The notes: a model not told the origin generated them from the letters alone. A stretch of 64,000 bases of DNA from Pseudodesulfovibrio sp. zrk46 (GCF_012516435.1 NZ_CP051216.1:3471669-3535668), one strand, 5' to 3'; shown: positions 34,302 through 44,274, numbered from the stretch's first letter. Translations and numbers: made by a program.

Positions 34302-34742
34302 ATGAAAGAAGTGATCAAAGGTTTTAGAAAAATCGTCTATCTCAGTTTTCCCCCGGAGTCCTCTGGGCGCCCCGTCGTGTGCAACCTCACTAGGTTATTC
34401 GACCTTAACTTCAACATTCTGAAGGCGGACATAAGCCCTCGTCATGAAGGCTCCATGACTCTGGAAGTCTCCGGCCTGGAAGAAGACTTTCACAAGGGTA
34501 TCGGCTATCTCAAAGAGAATGGTATTCGCATCACTCCAGTTGCCCACAAGATTTTTCGCAACGAAGAATCCTGTGTCCACTGCGGCCTGTGCACAGCTAT
34601 GTGTCCTACGGATGCCCTATACCTCGAAAAGAGTGATAAGACAGTTGTTTTCGACGTGGACAAATGCTCTGCTTGTGGCATGTGTACCCGCGTCTGTCCG
34701 GTCAAGGCCATGACCTTAGATCTGGATGAAAATAGACAGTAA
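34302..34742 (+). CDS. NIL-domain ferredoxin with two [4Fe-4S] clusters
   Basis: A 146-residue protein. The N-terminal NIL domain (about 1-80, KIVYLSFPPESSGRPVVCNLTR style) is joined to two ferredoxin motifs: C91-x2-C94-x2-C97-x3-C101 (CVHCGLCTAMCP) and C122-C125-C128-C132 (CSACGMCTRVCP). NIL-ferredoxins of this kind are linked in methanogens and Desulfovibrio to sulfide-based homocysteine formation with a DUF39 partner, which is not in this window. ATG 34302 follows AGGA at 7 bases; an earlier in-frame ATG at 34254 has no signal and would add an odd cysteine-rich stretch. Confidence 0.85.
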   Translation: MKEVIKGFRKIVYLSFPPESSGRPVVCNLTRLFDLNFNILKADISPRHEGSMTLEVSGLEEDFHKGIGYLKENGIRITPVAHKIFRNEESCVHCGLCTAMCPTDALYLEKSDKTVVFDVDKCSACGMCTRVCPVKAMTLDLDENRQ

Positions 34743-34765
34743 ACGATCAATCTCAGGGGATCGGT

Positions 34766-35284
34766 ATGAGTGAAGAAAAACGGACTTTCTCCCGCGTACC
34801 AGTGCGACTCAAAGGATACGCTCGTTACATGCAGTCTATTGAGTCGCCACAGTTATTTACGAGCGACTCTGTTGAGGATGTGTGCAATCGCGAGACCCTG
34901 TTTCGAAACAGTAAGCTTCCAGATGATCTGACCGCATTCCTTGGTGAGATGGACCGTAAACTTGACCGAATCCTCGGCCTTCTTAGCAAAGACTATATAC
35001 GAAGCGACTTCCCTGTAGATATTGAAATCCTCGAACTCTCTGCTGCCGGGGTAAAATTTCGCACTAAGGACCAAGTTGAAAAAAACTGCCCCTTGGAAGT
35101 CATTGTGATGCTGAGCCAACTCCCCCTGCGTATGGCTAGCAGCAAAGGGCGCATAGTTGGAAAAGAAGAAGATACAGGGCTCTACCGATTCGAATTTGTT
35201 GATACACGAGAGTCAGACATGGAAGCCATTGTCCAATTCGTTTTTCAACAGCAACGAGAACAGATCAGAAACTCCAAAAAATAG
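34766..35284 (+). CDS. PilZ-domain protein
   Basis: A 172-residue protein. The N-terminal RxxxR motif of PilZ (R10-VPV-R14 in FSRVPVRLKG) is present, and IEILELSAAGVKFRTK stands for the second c-di-GMP motif, where the usual D/NxSxxG reads LSAAG with a glutamate earlier. The central part has a helical insertion. Likely binds c-di-GMP, though the weak second motif makes this uncertain. It stands 16 bases before CheZ, suggesting motility control. Confidence 0.75.
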   Translation: MSEEKRTFSRVPVRLKGYARYMQSIESPQLFTSDSVEDVCNRETLFRNSKLPDDLTAFLGEMDRKLDRILGLLSKDYIRSDFPVDIEILELSAAGVKFRTKDQVEKNCPLEVIVMLSQLPLRMASSKGRIVGKEEDTGLYRFEFVDTRESDMEAIVQFVFQQQREQIRNSKK

Positions 35285-35299
35285 CTTTAGGAGCATCAC

Positions 35300-36037
35300 A
35301 TGACCGGCAACGAAGAACTCGTCAAAGAGATGATGGAAGAAGTTTCCGAGCAGCTTGTTGAGAGCCTCAAGGACTCCATCACCTCTGCCGTAGAAAAGGA
35401 AATTGCTAAAAATCTTTCCAAATCCCTCCTCGAAGGAGAGTTCTACCGACGTGTGAATGATGATCTCCAAGACGGGCTGAAGCAAATCTACCAAGAGGTC
35501 AAGGCTGCTCGTGGAGGCAGAGAAATCAAGAGCATCGCAGCCGATATCGACCCGGAAGAGCTCTTTAGCGAAACTTCAGACCAACTCGATGCAGTACTAA
35601 AAACCACAGAAAAAGCTGCCGTTGAGATCATAGACATCGTTGAGAATCTTCAAGAACTCCAGGGTTCTGTTGCAAAGATTGTTAAGGGGTTCGAGTCTGG
35701 TGGTGTTACCAAACAGGACCGTGAAAAACTCAAAGAAATCAACGACACATTAGGAATGGATCTGTCCACCATCATGGTAACGCTCAGCTTCCAAGATTTG
35801 ACCGGCCAGCGTATCAAAATCATTATTAACTCCATCCGCCAAGTTGAAAAAATCGTGCGTGAAGTCATGCTCTCAACAGGCCTTATGATCAAGCAAAGAG
35901 AGGAAGAACCGGAGAAGGATATCGACAGTCTTTCCGAAGAAGCCAAGTCAGAAGCCACTTCCAAACTTTCCGGCCCTCAAACAGACACTAACCAGGGCGA
36001 CGTGGACGACCTGCTCGCCTCCTTAGGCCTAGACTAG
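35300..36037 (+). CDS. cheZ: Chemotaxis phosphatase CheZ
   Basis: Dephosphorylates CheY-P. The 245-residue protein is a long helical hairpin with the CheZ core VTLSFQDLTGQRIKIIINSI (about 160-179); Q165 and Q170 lie in the catalytic glutamine region. The C-terminus ends DVDDLLASLGLD, the CheY-binding tail typical of CheZ. It follows the PilZ gene by 16 bases. CheW is elsewhere in the window, and a lone CheY-like receiver at 2903 is a possible partner. Confidence 0.88.
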   Translation: MTGNEELVKEMMEEVSEQLVESLKDSITSAVEKEIAKNLSKSLLEGEFYRRVNDDLQDGLKQIYQEVKAARGGREIKSIAADIDPEELFSETSDQLDAVLKTTEKAAVEIIDIVENLQELQGSVAKIVKGFESGGVTKQDREKLKEINDTLGMDLSTIMVTLSFQDLTGQRIKIIINSIRQVEKIVREVMLSTGLMIKQREEEPEKDIDSLSEEAKSEATSKLSGPQTDTNQGDVDDLLASLGLD

Positions 36038-36061
36038 TCAACAATAACGACACACAATGAG

Positions 36062-36095
36062 AAAATCCGTCCCGATAAAAATCGGGACGGATTTT
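36062..36095. terminator. Bidirectional terminator between cheZ and mgtE
   Basis: AAAATCCGTCCCGAT and ATCGGGACGGATTTT (15 bp, perfect) around AAAA, T-rich on both strands. Serves cheZ and the convergent mgtE. Confidence 0.92.
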
Positions 36096-36116
36096 ATTTT
36101 TTATCTCTGTGGACGC

Positions 36117-37448
36117 TTAGAGCAAGACCAGCCCAGCAAGACCCAATAGCAGAAGAAATCCCATGGAGTCCGTTATGGTGGTCAGGAAGATGCTCGAGGC
36201 CTGAGCAGGATCTCGTCCCATCTCTTTTAGCACCAGTGGGATGGACGCACCTGCAAGAGCGCCAAGGATCATATCCAGTCCCAAAGCCAGCCCCATCACA
36301 GAGGCTAACACAGGCTTGCCTGTCGTGAAATAAATCGCGGAGACAACCAATGTTGCAATGATCATCCCGTTCAGTAATCCGATACGCAATTCACGCAGCA
36401 CTGCAATCCACGCACGCTTACGGTCAAAACGCTCCATCGCAAGCTGACGGATCATTACAGCCAGGGCTTGCTGGCCTGTATTGCCCGCCTGATTTGCCAC
36501 CAACGGCATAAGTACGGCCAGAAAGGCCATCTGTGCGATATTGCCTTCAAAAAGATGAACGACCCAAGCGGAAAAGGTTGAGAAAAGTACATTGATAACA
36601 AGCCATGGTAAACGCATACGCACAGAATACAACCACGGAGAATCCGTGGTTTCATCCGCACCAGCACCAACCATAGTCTGCATATCTTCTGATGCCTCTT
36701 CGTGAATGATGTCAATGACGTCATCAACGGTTACGACACCAAGGAGCCTGTTACCAAAATCCACGACAGGAAGTGCGAGCAGGTTGTAGTGTGCAATAAG
36801 GTGCGCCACTTCTTCCCTGTCCACGCTATAACTTACTGTAATCAAATTCTGGGTCTTGACCAGTTCTTTGAGAACAACACCACGCTTTGCAAGAAGCAGG
36901 TCACGCAGAGAGACAACCCCAACAAGGCGGTCCTTAGCGTCAGTCAGATATGCGTAGTAGGGAATTTCCTTGTCTTCGACCTCTTCACGAAGCTTAGCAA
37001 TTGCCTGGTCCGCAGTAAGGTCCTGATCTAAAATCACCACCTCGATGTTCATGACACCACCGGCGGTATCCGGATCAAAGGTCAGGAGCGTCTTAAGTTC
37101 TGCCCTATCTTCGGCGGGCACCCGGCGTAAAAGAGCCTGCTGGAGCTCATAATCCAATTCTTCAAGAAGGTCGGTCGCATCATCGGGAGACATTTGTTCC
37201 ACAATGCGAGCAGCCAGTCCTCGATTAAGACTTTGAATTAGCACCTTCTGATCATGATTTTCCATCTCCGCAATGGAATCTGCAGCGTCCTTGGTGGGAA
37301 GCTGCTTGATAAATTTAACCTGATCTGCAATGTCGAGCCCTTCTATCGTCTCGGCAGCATCGGCAGGGTGCTGAGCTTCGATCTCGGCGGCGGTCAAACC
37401 GTCGACAATCTCATTCTCTTGTTCTCGAATTTCCTCTTTCACGCTCAT
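36117..37448 (-). CDS. mgtE: MgtE magnesium transporter
   Basis: Mg2+ channel of the inner membrane gated by cytoplasmic Mg2+. The 443-residue protein has the N domain (about 20-125, AEIEAQHPADAAETIEGL onwards), two CBS domains (about 130-255, GGVMNIEVVIL... and VVDFGNRLLGVVTVDD), and about five membrane segments at the C-terminus with GNTGQQALAVMIRQLA and LALGLDMILGALAGASIPLVL, the pore signatures. Length is normal. No Mg2+ riboswitch was identified upstream. Confidence 0.93.
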   Translation of the reverse strand: MSVKEEIREQENEIVDGLTAAEIEAQHPADAAETIEGLDIADQVKFIKQLPTKDAADSIAEMENHDQKVLIQSLNRGLAARIVEQMSPDDATDLLEELDYELQQALLRRVPAEDRAELKTLLTFDPDTAGGVMNIEVVILDQDLTADQAIAKLREEVEDKEIPYYAYLTDAKDRLVGVVSLRDLLLAKRGVVLKELVKTQNLITVSYSVDREEVAHLIAHYNLLALPVVDFGNRLLGVVTVDDVIDIIHEEASEDMQTMVGAGADETTDSPWLYSVRMRLPWLVINVLFSTFSAWVVHLFEGNIAQMAFLAVLMPLVANQAGNTGQQALAVMIRQLAMERFDRKRAWIAVLRELRIGLLNGMIIATLVVSAIYFTTGKPVLASVMGLALGLDMILGALAGASIPLVLKEMGRDPAQASSIFLTTITDSMGFLLLLGLAGLVLL

Positions 37449-37609
37449 GGGGAGAAGACCTAGCCCAAATCCACTTCAAGGTCAAAACAATAGGACATTG
37501 ATCGCGTTATATATTTGTGAAATGTTTCATCAACCGCCCCACCTCTTGACGAAAGTCAGAACGTGCTTTACTTGCCAACAGTTACATTACTTTATAATGG
37601 AAGAGAATA

Positions 37610-38479
37610 ATGTCTACCAACACCTTCGATGATTTTTTCCAAGCAGAAGCCCGCATGTTCCTTCTCGCAACTATCCGCATTGCTTTAGCGGAAGACGGCG
37701 CAGACTTAACATCCTTGGGGCTTTTCTCTGAAAATGACATGGCACAAGCCATGATTGTTGCAAAACAGGACACAATAGTGGCAGGCCTTCCAATTATCCC
37801 TATGGTTCTAGAGTTTGGAGGGGAAGATTGCCAATGCCATCTCAATGTTGATGACGGAGAGCTGGTGTCAGAAGGCACCATGGTGGCTGCTCTACAAGGC
37901 CCAGCGATTCAGTTACTCAAAGCCGAACGGGTTATCATGAATTTCCTTTGCCACCTTTCCGGAATAGCGAACATGACAGCAGAATATGTCAAAGCTATTG
38001 AGGACACGGAAACACAACTCCTGGATACAAGAAAGACCCTCCCTGGACTTCGCTTCCCTGAAAAATATGCAGTACTTGCTGGTGGAGGCAAAAATCACCG
38101 CCTGACATTGTCTGACATGCTCATGCTAAAAGACAACCATATTGATCGTGCAGGCTCCATCACCAAGGCGGTGGAGGCGCTCTTGAATGCCCACTCTCCG
38201 TGCCCCCCCATCGAGGTAGAATGCCGTAATCTGGAAGAGGTAGAAGAAGCAATCCAGTGTAAAATCCAACGAATTATGTTGGACAACATGGATACAGAGA
38301 CAGCAACAAAAGCCCTAAGCATTATCCCTGACTCAATCGAGACCGAAATAAGCGGCAATATTAATTTAGATAATATTCGCAAAGTGGCAGAGATCGGCCC
38401 GGATTACATATCGGTTGGCAAACTGACCCACTCGGCACCGTCAAGTGACTTCAGCATGCAATTCATACCGCTAAGCTAG
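37610..38479 (+). CDS. nadC: Quinolinate phosphoribosyltransferase
   Basis: Converts quinolinate and PRPP to nicotinate mononucleotide. The 289-residue protein shows LLDTRKTLPGLRFPEKYAV, GGGKNHRLTLSDMLMLKDNHI and the C-terminal IEVECRNLEEVEEAI and ISVGKLTHSAPSSDFS, the conserved motifs of NadC. First gene of nadC-nadA-nadB; ATG 37610 follows GGAAGAG. Confidence 0.95.
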   Translation: MSTNTFDDFFQAEARMFLLATIRIALAEDGADLTSLGLFSENDMAQAMIVAKQDTIVAGLPIIPMVLEFGGEDCQCHLNVDDGELVSEGTMVAALQGPAIQLLKAERVIMNFLCHLSGIANMTAEYVKAIEDTETQLLDTRKTLPGLRFPEKYAVLAGGGKNHRLTLSDMLMLKDNHIDRAGSITKAVEALLNAHSPCPPIEVECRNLEEVEEAIQCKIQRIMLDNMDTETATKALSIIPDSIETEISGNINLDNIRKVAEIGPDYISVGKLTHSAPSSDFSMQFIPLS

Positions 38480-38490
38480 AGAGGAAAATT

Positions 38491-39531
38491 GTGGAAGATT
38501 CCATCAAAACAATCACCCAAATCAAAAAAGAAATGGGCGACAAGCTCGTTATTCTTGGGCACCACTACCAATCCGATGATATCATTAATTTTACCGACAT
38601 CCGGGGAGACTCTCTAGAATTGGCCCGTCAAATTGGCCAGTTGGATGCCGAACACATAGTTTTTTGTGGTGTTTATTTTATGGCAGAATCTGCTGCCATC
38701 CTGCGCCGACAAAACCAAAAAATTCACATTCCTGACACCTCCGCCACCTGCCCAATGGCTGACATGGCTGAGGCAAATCGAGTAGAGAAGACACTTGAGA
38801 TTCTCCAAAAGAATGGTCGCAAGGTAATCCCCCTCACCTACGTTAACTCTTCCGCTGCAGTGAAAGGTGTGGTTGGTCGGTACGACGGGTCTGTCTGCAC
38901 CTCTGCCAACGCTAAGACGATGTTGGAATGGGCCCTTAAGCAAGGGGACGCAGTCCTTTTTCTTCCCGACAAACAGCTCGCACGCAACACAGCAAATCTA
39001 CTGGAAATCCCTAAGAGCAAGCGTCTCGTTTTGTCCGAAGGGGTTATAGAAGGCGATCCTGAACTCCATATAGATCCGTCAACCGCCGAAGACAAACAAC
39101 TCATTGTTTGGCCCGGTTACTGTCCTATCCATCAGGATTTCACCCTTGATTCCATCAAGACCATTCGCGAGAATGAACCTGAAGCGAAAATCGTAGTTCA
39201 CCCAGAGTGCGGTCAGGAAGTCGTCAAGGCATCAGACGGCAATGGTTCCACTACCTTTCTCATCAAGTATGCAAACGAAGCCCCAGCAGGATCCACTGTG
39301 TATATTGGCACAGAAACAAACCTTGTGAACAGGCTCGCTAGCCAACATAAGGAAACGAAAGTGATCAAGCCATTGGCCGTCAGTCTCTGTGAGGACATGG
39401 GTAAGATCACTGTGGACAATCTAGCTGCACTTCTCAAAGATATCGACAACTCCACTCCTGTGGATGTCGATGAGGAGATAAAAAAAACAGCTCGAATCGC
39501 TCTCGAACGCATGCTGAAAGTGTGTGCATAA
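38491..39531 (+). CDS. nadA: Quinolinate synthase
   Basis: [4Fe-4S] enzyme that joins iminoaspartate and dihydroxyacetone phosphate to quinolinate. The 346-residue protein has LVILGHHYQSDDI, the cluster cysteines in VFCGVYFMAESA, SVCTSANA and VHPECGQEV, and YVNSSAAVKG. Start is GTG 38491 with GAGG upstream, 11 bases after nadC. Confidence 0.95.
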   Translation: MEDSIKTITQIKKEMGDKLVILGHHYQSDDIINFTDIRGDSLELARQIGQLDAEHIVFCGVYFMAESAAILRRQNQKIHIPDTSATCPMADMAEANRVEKTLEILQKNGRKVIPLTYVNSSAAVKGVVGRYDGSVCTSANAKTMLEWALKQGDAVLFLPDKQLARNTANLLEIPKSKRLVLSEGVIEGDPELHIDPSTAEDKQLIVWPGYCPIHQDFTLDSIKTIRENEPEAKIVVHPECGQEVVKASDGNGSTTFLIKYANEAPAGSTVYIGTETNLVNRLASQHKETKVIKPLAVSLCEDMGKITVDNLAALLKDIDNSTPVDVDEEIKKTARIALERMLKVCA

Positions 39532-39555
39532 CCTATCAACCCTACGAGGTTGACC

Positions 39556-41145
39556 ATGATGGATTTCCGTCTCAATTGTGATGCACTAGTCATCGGCTCC
39601 GGTATTGCAGGTGGTGTGGCCGCACTCACCTTGGCCGAAAAAGGGCTCGACGTTATCGTAATCACTGCAGGTGAAACGCTTTATGTAGGTAATACGGCTC
39701 TGGCTCAAGGAGGCATAGTCTACCGTAGCGAAGATGATGATCCACGTATTCTGGAAAAGGACATCTTAACCGCGGGATGGAAACACAACTTCACCCGTGC
39801 AGTTCGCTTTCTTTGTAGAAAAGGACCTGAAGTTCTGAAAGACGTTTTTCTCGATAAGTATCAAATTCCTTTCAACCAACGCGAGCCCGGTGATTGGTAC
39901 CTGACCAAAGAAGGTGGACATACCCTTGCCCGCATCCTCTACTGTGATGACCACACAGGTAGAAACATTATGGATGTACTAGCTCGCGAGGTAGAATCGC
40001 ACCCCAACATCCGAGTATTAACCAAGCGGACAGCAATCGACCTCCTAACAACCCAGCACCACGCCAAGCACTTAGATTTCAAGTACAGCTTATCCAACCA
40101 ATGTGTTGGCTCCTATGTTTTTAACGAGGAGCTTGGCAAAGTGGAAACCATTTTGGCAAAACACACAGTTTTAGCCACTGGTGGCATTGGACAAGTGTAT
40201 CTCCACACCACCAACACAACTGGTTCCATTGGTTCAGGTTTAGCCATGGCATCTCGTGCTGGAGCGCGGCTCATGAACTGCGAATACATCCAGTTCCACC
40301 CCACAGCAATGTTTGGAGGCTCCAAGCGAGGTGAACGTCGATTTCTTGTATCCGAAGCGGTTCGTGGCGAAGGAGCTGTCCTAGTAAATTCCAAGGGCGA
40401 CCCCTTTATGAAGCGACACGATCCCCGTGCAGATTTAGCTCCGCGTGACATTGTCACTCGCGCTATCATGGACGAGATGCTTCATTCAGGTGAAGATTGC
40501 GTCTACCTCGACACGTCAGGTGTCAAGAAAGATGTTGAAACAAGATTTCCCACCATCTACCAACGATGCAAACAGATTGGTGTGGATATGAAAAAGGATC
40601 TCGTGCCCGTCGTGCCGGCCGCACATTACTTCTGTGGTGGCATACTTGTGGATAATCGTGGGCGCACCACTCTAGACAATCTGTATGCTGCAGGCGAATG
40701 CAGTTGCACAGGTGTTCACGGAGCGAATCGCCTGGCCTCAACTTCTTTATTGGAGGGTATGCTATGGGGCCACAGCACCGGCCAAGATATAGCATCCCGT
40801 ATGACAAAGAGTGCCAAGTTGGGACGTAAACTCAACGACTCCATACCCGACTGGATTCCTGGTCGTGATATCCATGACGAAGACCCCGCACTCATCGCCC
40901 AAGACTGGGCACGCATCCGAAACACTATGTGGAACTATGTTGGGGTGTCCCGAACTCAAGGACGCTTGAACCGCGCTTTTTCCGACTTGCGCAAGCTCAC
41001 TAAAGACTTACAAGATTTCTATAGCGATACAGCACTTAGTAAGCCAATCATCGACCTTTTTCATGGTTCCCAGGCAGCCTATATCATCACCTTGGCAGCC
41101 CTTCGAAATAGAGAAACTAAAGGTTGTCATTATCGGGCCGACTAG
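39556..41145 (+). CDS. nadB: L-aspartate oxidase
   Basis: FAD enzyme that oxidises aspartate to iminoaspartate; anaerobes can use fumarate as acceptor. The 529-residue protein shows the dinucleotide fold IGSGIAGGVAALTLAEKG, QFHPTA, the active region GEGAVLVNSKGD and RADLAPRDIVTRAI, and AAGECSCTGVHGANRLASTSLLEG. ATG 39556 lies six bases after GAGG; a TTG at 39550 is less likely. The operon nadC-nadA-nadB gives de novo NAD synthesis. Confidence 0.94.
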   Translation: MMDFRLNCDALVIGSGIAGGVAALTLAEKGLDVIVITAGETLYVGNTALAQGGIVYRSEDDDPRILEKDILTAGWKHNFTRAVRFLCRKGPEVLKDVFLDKYQIPFNQREPGDWYLTKEGGHTLARILYCDDHTGRNIMDVLAREVESHPNIRVLTKRTAIDLLTTQHHAKHLDFKYSLSNQCVGSYVFNEELGKVETILAKHTVLATGGIGQVYLHTTNTTGSIGSGLAMASRAGARLMNCEYIQFHPTAMFGGSKRGERRFLVSEAVRGEGAVLVNSKGDPFMKRHDPRADLAPRDIVTRAIMDEMLHSGEDCVYLDTSGVKKDVETRFPTIYQRCKQIGVDMKKDLVPVVPAAHYFCGGILVDNRGRTTLDNLYAAGECSCTGVHGANRLASTSLLEGMLWGHSTGQDIASRMTKSAKLGRKLNDSIPDWIPGRDIHDEDPALIAQDWARIRNTMWNYVGVSRTQGRLNRAFSDLRKLTKDLQDFYSDTALSKPIIDLFHGSQAAYIITLAALRNRETKGCHYRAD

Positions 41146-41276
41146 AGTTTACTCTTTGTAAAGCCATTACCACAAAATGCTTTGGGGTAAATGCCATTGA
41201 TTCTCTAGAAAATAAGCTTTCTTTTAAAGCTATTATAACACTCTGCCTTAAAGATATTAAAGCAGAGTTCAAATCA

Positions 41277-41317
41277 CAAAAAAAGAGGGGCGTTCGATCA
41301 AGTCGAGCGCCCCTCTT
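41277..41317 (-). terminator. Terminator of trkA-trkH
   Basis: GAGGGGCGTTCGA pairs with TCGAGCGCCCCTC around TCAAG (one wobble), with a T run on the minus strand. The nadB stop is 130 bases away on the other side, with nothing else visible in between. Confidence 0.85.
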
Positions 41318-41334
41318 CATTTGATTTAGAAAAA

Positions 41335-42798
41335 CTATTTGCGCCAAAACTCTGGCACAAACAGGATAATAACCGTATAGATTTCCAATCGTCCTAACAC
41401 CATACAAAATGTTAGTACCCATTTAGCGGTATCCGGCAGCCAAGCAAAATTGTCTGTCGGACCAACCCCACCAATACCAGGACCAATGTTACCTATACAT
41501 GCAAGAGATGCAGCAAATGAAGTAACAACATCCACTCCTGTTGCTGCCACAATAAAGGCTGCCAACACGAATAATCCTATCCACAAAATAAAGAAGCCAA
41601 AGACACCAGTAATGACATCGTCTTGAACAACAGTCTTGCCCATCTTAACCCGATTGACTGAACGGGGATGAATCAGACGGAAAAGCTCCTTGTAGGAATG
41701 CTTGCATAAGACCATTATTCGCATGACCTTCATGCCGCCTCCAGTCGAACCGGCACACCCTCCCACGAACATGCAAAACAACAGGATAGCTTGGGTAATA
41801 CCAGGCCACAATTCATAGTCTGCAGTGGCAAAACCCGTAGTAGTCAAAATAGCGGCCACTTGAAATGAAGTGTAACGCACAGCTTCAGAAATACTATCGT
41901 AATTACCAGCAGAGTATACAGAAATAGTCAGTATACTTACAAACACTAAAGTCATTACTGTAAAGACTCGGAATTCTGGGTCTTTCCACATGACACTGGG
42001 ACGCCACTTGAGAAGCAAATAGTGCAGGGAAAAGTTTACACCCGCGATGAACATAAACACAGTAATGACATAGTCGATATAAGCACTATTGAATGCGGCA
42101 ACAGAAGTATTCTTGGTTGAAAAGCCGCCAGTCGCCATTGTTCCAAAAGTGTGACAAGTGGCATCAAAGAAATCCATACCGCCGAGCATGAGCAGAATAG
42201 TTTCAATCACACTAAATAAGACATAAACCTTCCAGAGCGTCATGGCCGTATCTTTGATACGGGGCTTAAGCTTATCAGGCACAGGACCAGGCACTTCCGC
42301 TTTGTACAACTGCATACCGCCAACACCGAGGAATGGCAGAATCGCGAGAGAAAGCACGATAATACCCATACCACCAAGCCAGTGTGTCAAGCTCCGCCAA
42401 AACAGGATGCTACGAGGCACAGCCTCAATATCGGACAGGACAGACGACCCTGTCGTACTGAAGCCTGATAGGGATTCAAATACACAGTCAACAACAGATT
42501 CAAAAGTCCCACCAAGATAAAAAGGCAACCCACCAAAAGCCCCTGCTGCAAACCAGCCAAGAGCAACAATAGCCATCCCCTCACGATGGGTCATAACAGA
42601 GGATGACTTGGATGCCTCTGGGTCGCGAAAAGCAAAAAACAACAGTACGCCGATAGCGATAGTAATAGCCATCGACAAAGCAAGAGGAGTTGCGGTTCCA
42701 TCTTTGTAATAAAAGGCCCACGCCAACGGAAGAACCATGGTCATCCCCACACATGCGATCAATGCGCCAATGACGTGAAGGACGTATTTCCAACGCAT
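41335..42798 (-). CDS. trkH: Potassium uptake channel TrkH
   Basis: Membrane subunit of Trk potassium uptake. The 487-residue protein has about ten hydrophobic segments and four pore-loop signatures with their glycines: SGFSTTGSSVL, TFGTMATGGFSTKN, TTTGFATADYELW and NIGPGIGGVGP. Starts directly after trkA, so the two are one unit. Confidence 0.95.
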   Translation of the reverse strand: MRWKYVLHVIGALIACVGMTMVLPLAWAFYYKDGTATPLALSMAITIAIGVLLFFAFRDPEASKSSSVMTHREGMAIVALGWFAAGAFGGLPFYLGGTFESVVDCVFESLSGFSTTGSSVLSDIEAVPRSILFWRSLTHWLGGMGIIVLSLAILPFLGVGGMQLYKAEVPGPVPDKLKPRIKDTAMTLWKVYVLFSVIETILLMLGGMDFFDATCHTFGTMATGGFSTKNTSVAAFNSAYIDYVITVFMFIAGVNFSLHYLLLKWRPSVMWKDPEFRVFTVMTLVFVSILTISVYSAGNYDSISEAVRYTSFQVAAILTTTGFATADYELWPGITQAILLFCMFVGGCAGSTGGGMKVMRIMVLCKHSYKELFRLIHPRSVNRVKMGKTVVQDDVITGVFGFFILWIGLFVLAAFIVAATGVDVVTSFAASLACIGNIGPGIGGVGPTDNFAWLPDTAKWVLTFCMVLGRLEIYTVIILFVPEFWRK

Positions 42799-44169
42799 CT
42801 AGAAGAACTCCACTGTCGTGGTCAGCACTTTTTCCACTTTAGGAATGTTCTGCCGAGTCGAAATAATAATAAGACGATCCTCTGGCTCTACCACAGTATC
42901 ACCTCGAGGAATAACAACCTCATCCTTACGCTGGAAGCAAAGGATCAGACACCCACGAGGGAAATTGATATCTTTGACAGCCTTACCAACAATGGGAGAT
43001 CCATCATGCGCAACGGCTTCTAAAGCTTCTGCTTCTTCTCCTCGGATATTCACAGAAGAAATGATTTTTCCTCGTCGAATAAAATGAAGCAACGAGTTAA
43101 TTGCAGATTGACGAGGACAAACCACATAATCAATACCTATAGGCTCGATAAGAGGCATATATCCAAAATTATTGACTCGAGTTACAGTACGCTTTGCCCC
43201 AAGGGATTTGGCAAGCAAACAGGTCAGGATGTTGGTTTCCTCGTCGCCAGTAACAGAGATAACCATATCCATATCCTGAATATTCTCCTCCCGAAGAATT
43301 TCCTGATCGGTAGAATCACCCATCAAAACGATAGGTCGATCCAAGCGTTCAGAAAGGAACTCACACCGCTTCTGCCGATTCTCCAGCAAACGGGTATGAT
43401 AATACTTGTTATCTAAAGCCTTGGCGAGCTTGTAGCCAATATTACCACCGCCGATAATCATGACCTCACGTACAGGCTCAACATCGATGCCAAGCCGCTT
43501 TACAATCTCCTCCTGGTCACGGATATCGCACACAAAATAAACCACATCGCCTGGCTTAATCTCATCAAGACCGCTGGGAATAATGAGTTCTCCGTCACGC
43601 ACCAGTGCTGCGATTACGATACCGAGTTCGTCGCCAATCTTTTCACGCAGGTGAAGAAGCTTAGTGCCCATGACCGGGCTATCGTCAGGAAGATTGATTC
43701 CAATCAGACGTATCTTTCCTTCGGCAAATTCGTTGATTTCGACAGCGCCAGGAACACTCATCAGGCGCAACACAGAGTTTACGACTTCTTCATCAGGATT
43801 GATGATCTTGGTAATGCCAGCCCCTTCATCCATTAGCAGGTGCTTGTAGCTAGTATACATACCGCTTCGAACCCGGGCGAGTTTTGTGACTTCCGGTCCT
43901 GCAAGCATATTAGCAAAAAAACAAGCGATAAGATTGATCTCGTCGCTGTCAGTGACTGCTAGAAATATGTCCGCCTTTGAAATACCAGCTTGCTCCAAGA
44001 TCTCAGGGCTACTGCCAGAACCTTGGATTGTCTGCACATCAGAAGCTTCAGCCAACTTCCTGAGCGCCTCAGAACTCTTGTCGATAACCACTACTTCTTT
44101 ATTCTCAACAGCAAGTCGCTGTGCTACGTGATAGCCGACCTCGCCGGCGCCGATAATTATGATCCGCAA
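42799..44169 (-). CDS. trkA: TrkA, NAD-binding regulator of potassium uptake
   Basis: Cytoplasmic ring that gates TrkH. The 456-residue protein carries two RCK units, each with a Rossmann domain (GAGEVGYHVAQRL at about 7-19 and GGGNIGYKLAKAL near 236) followed by an RCK_C domain. Start is TTG 44169 with AAGGAG about seven bases upstream. Cotranscribed with trkH. Confidence 0.95.
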   Translation of the reverse strand: MRIIIIGAGEVGYHVAQRLAVENKEVVVIDKSSEALRKLAEASDVQTIQGSGSSPEILEQAGISKADIFLAVTDSDEINLIACFFANMLAGPEVTKLARVRSGMYTSYKHLLMDEGAGITKIINPDEEVVNSVLRLMSVPGAVEINEFAEGKIRLIGINLPDDSPVMGTKLLHLREKIGDELGIVIAALVRDGELIIPSGLDEIKPGDVVYFVCDIRDQEEIVKRLGIDVEPVREVMIIGGGNIGYKLAKALDNKYYHTRLLENRQKRCEFLSERLDRPIVLMGDSTDQEILREENIQDMDMVISVTGDEETNILTCLLAKSLGAKRTVTRVNNFGYMPLIEPIGIDYVVCPRQSAINSLLHFIRRGKIISSVNIRGEEAEALEAVAHDGSPIVGKAVKDINFPRGCLILCFQRKDEVVIPRGDTVVEPEDRLIIISTRQNIPKVEKVLTTTVEFF

Positions 44170-44274
44170 TGGTGCTCTCCTTAGAAATGAGAATGCGCAA
44201 CCTCAAGAGTTGTACCCGTCTTTCAAAATCAGTGCAATACCACGAGAAAACAGGCTAACCAAGTCGCACAAATC

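Noticed and set aside
41124-41324. Open frame between nadB and the trk terminator
   Set aside because: It overlaps the nadB end, runs into a terminator stem and shows no family features.
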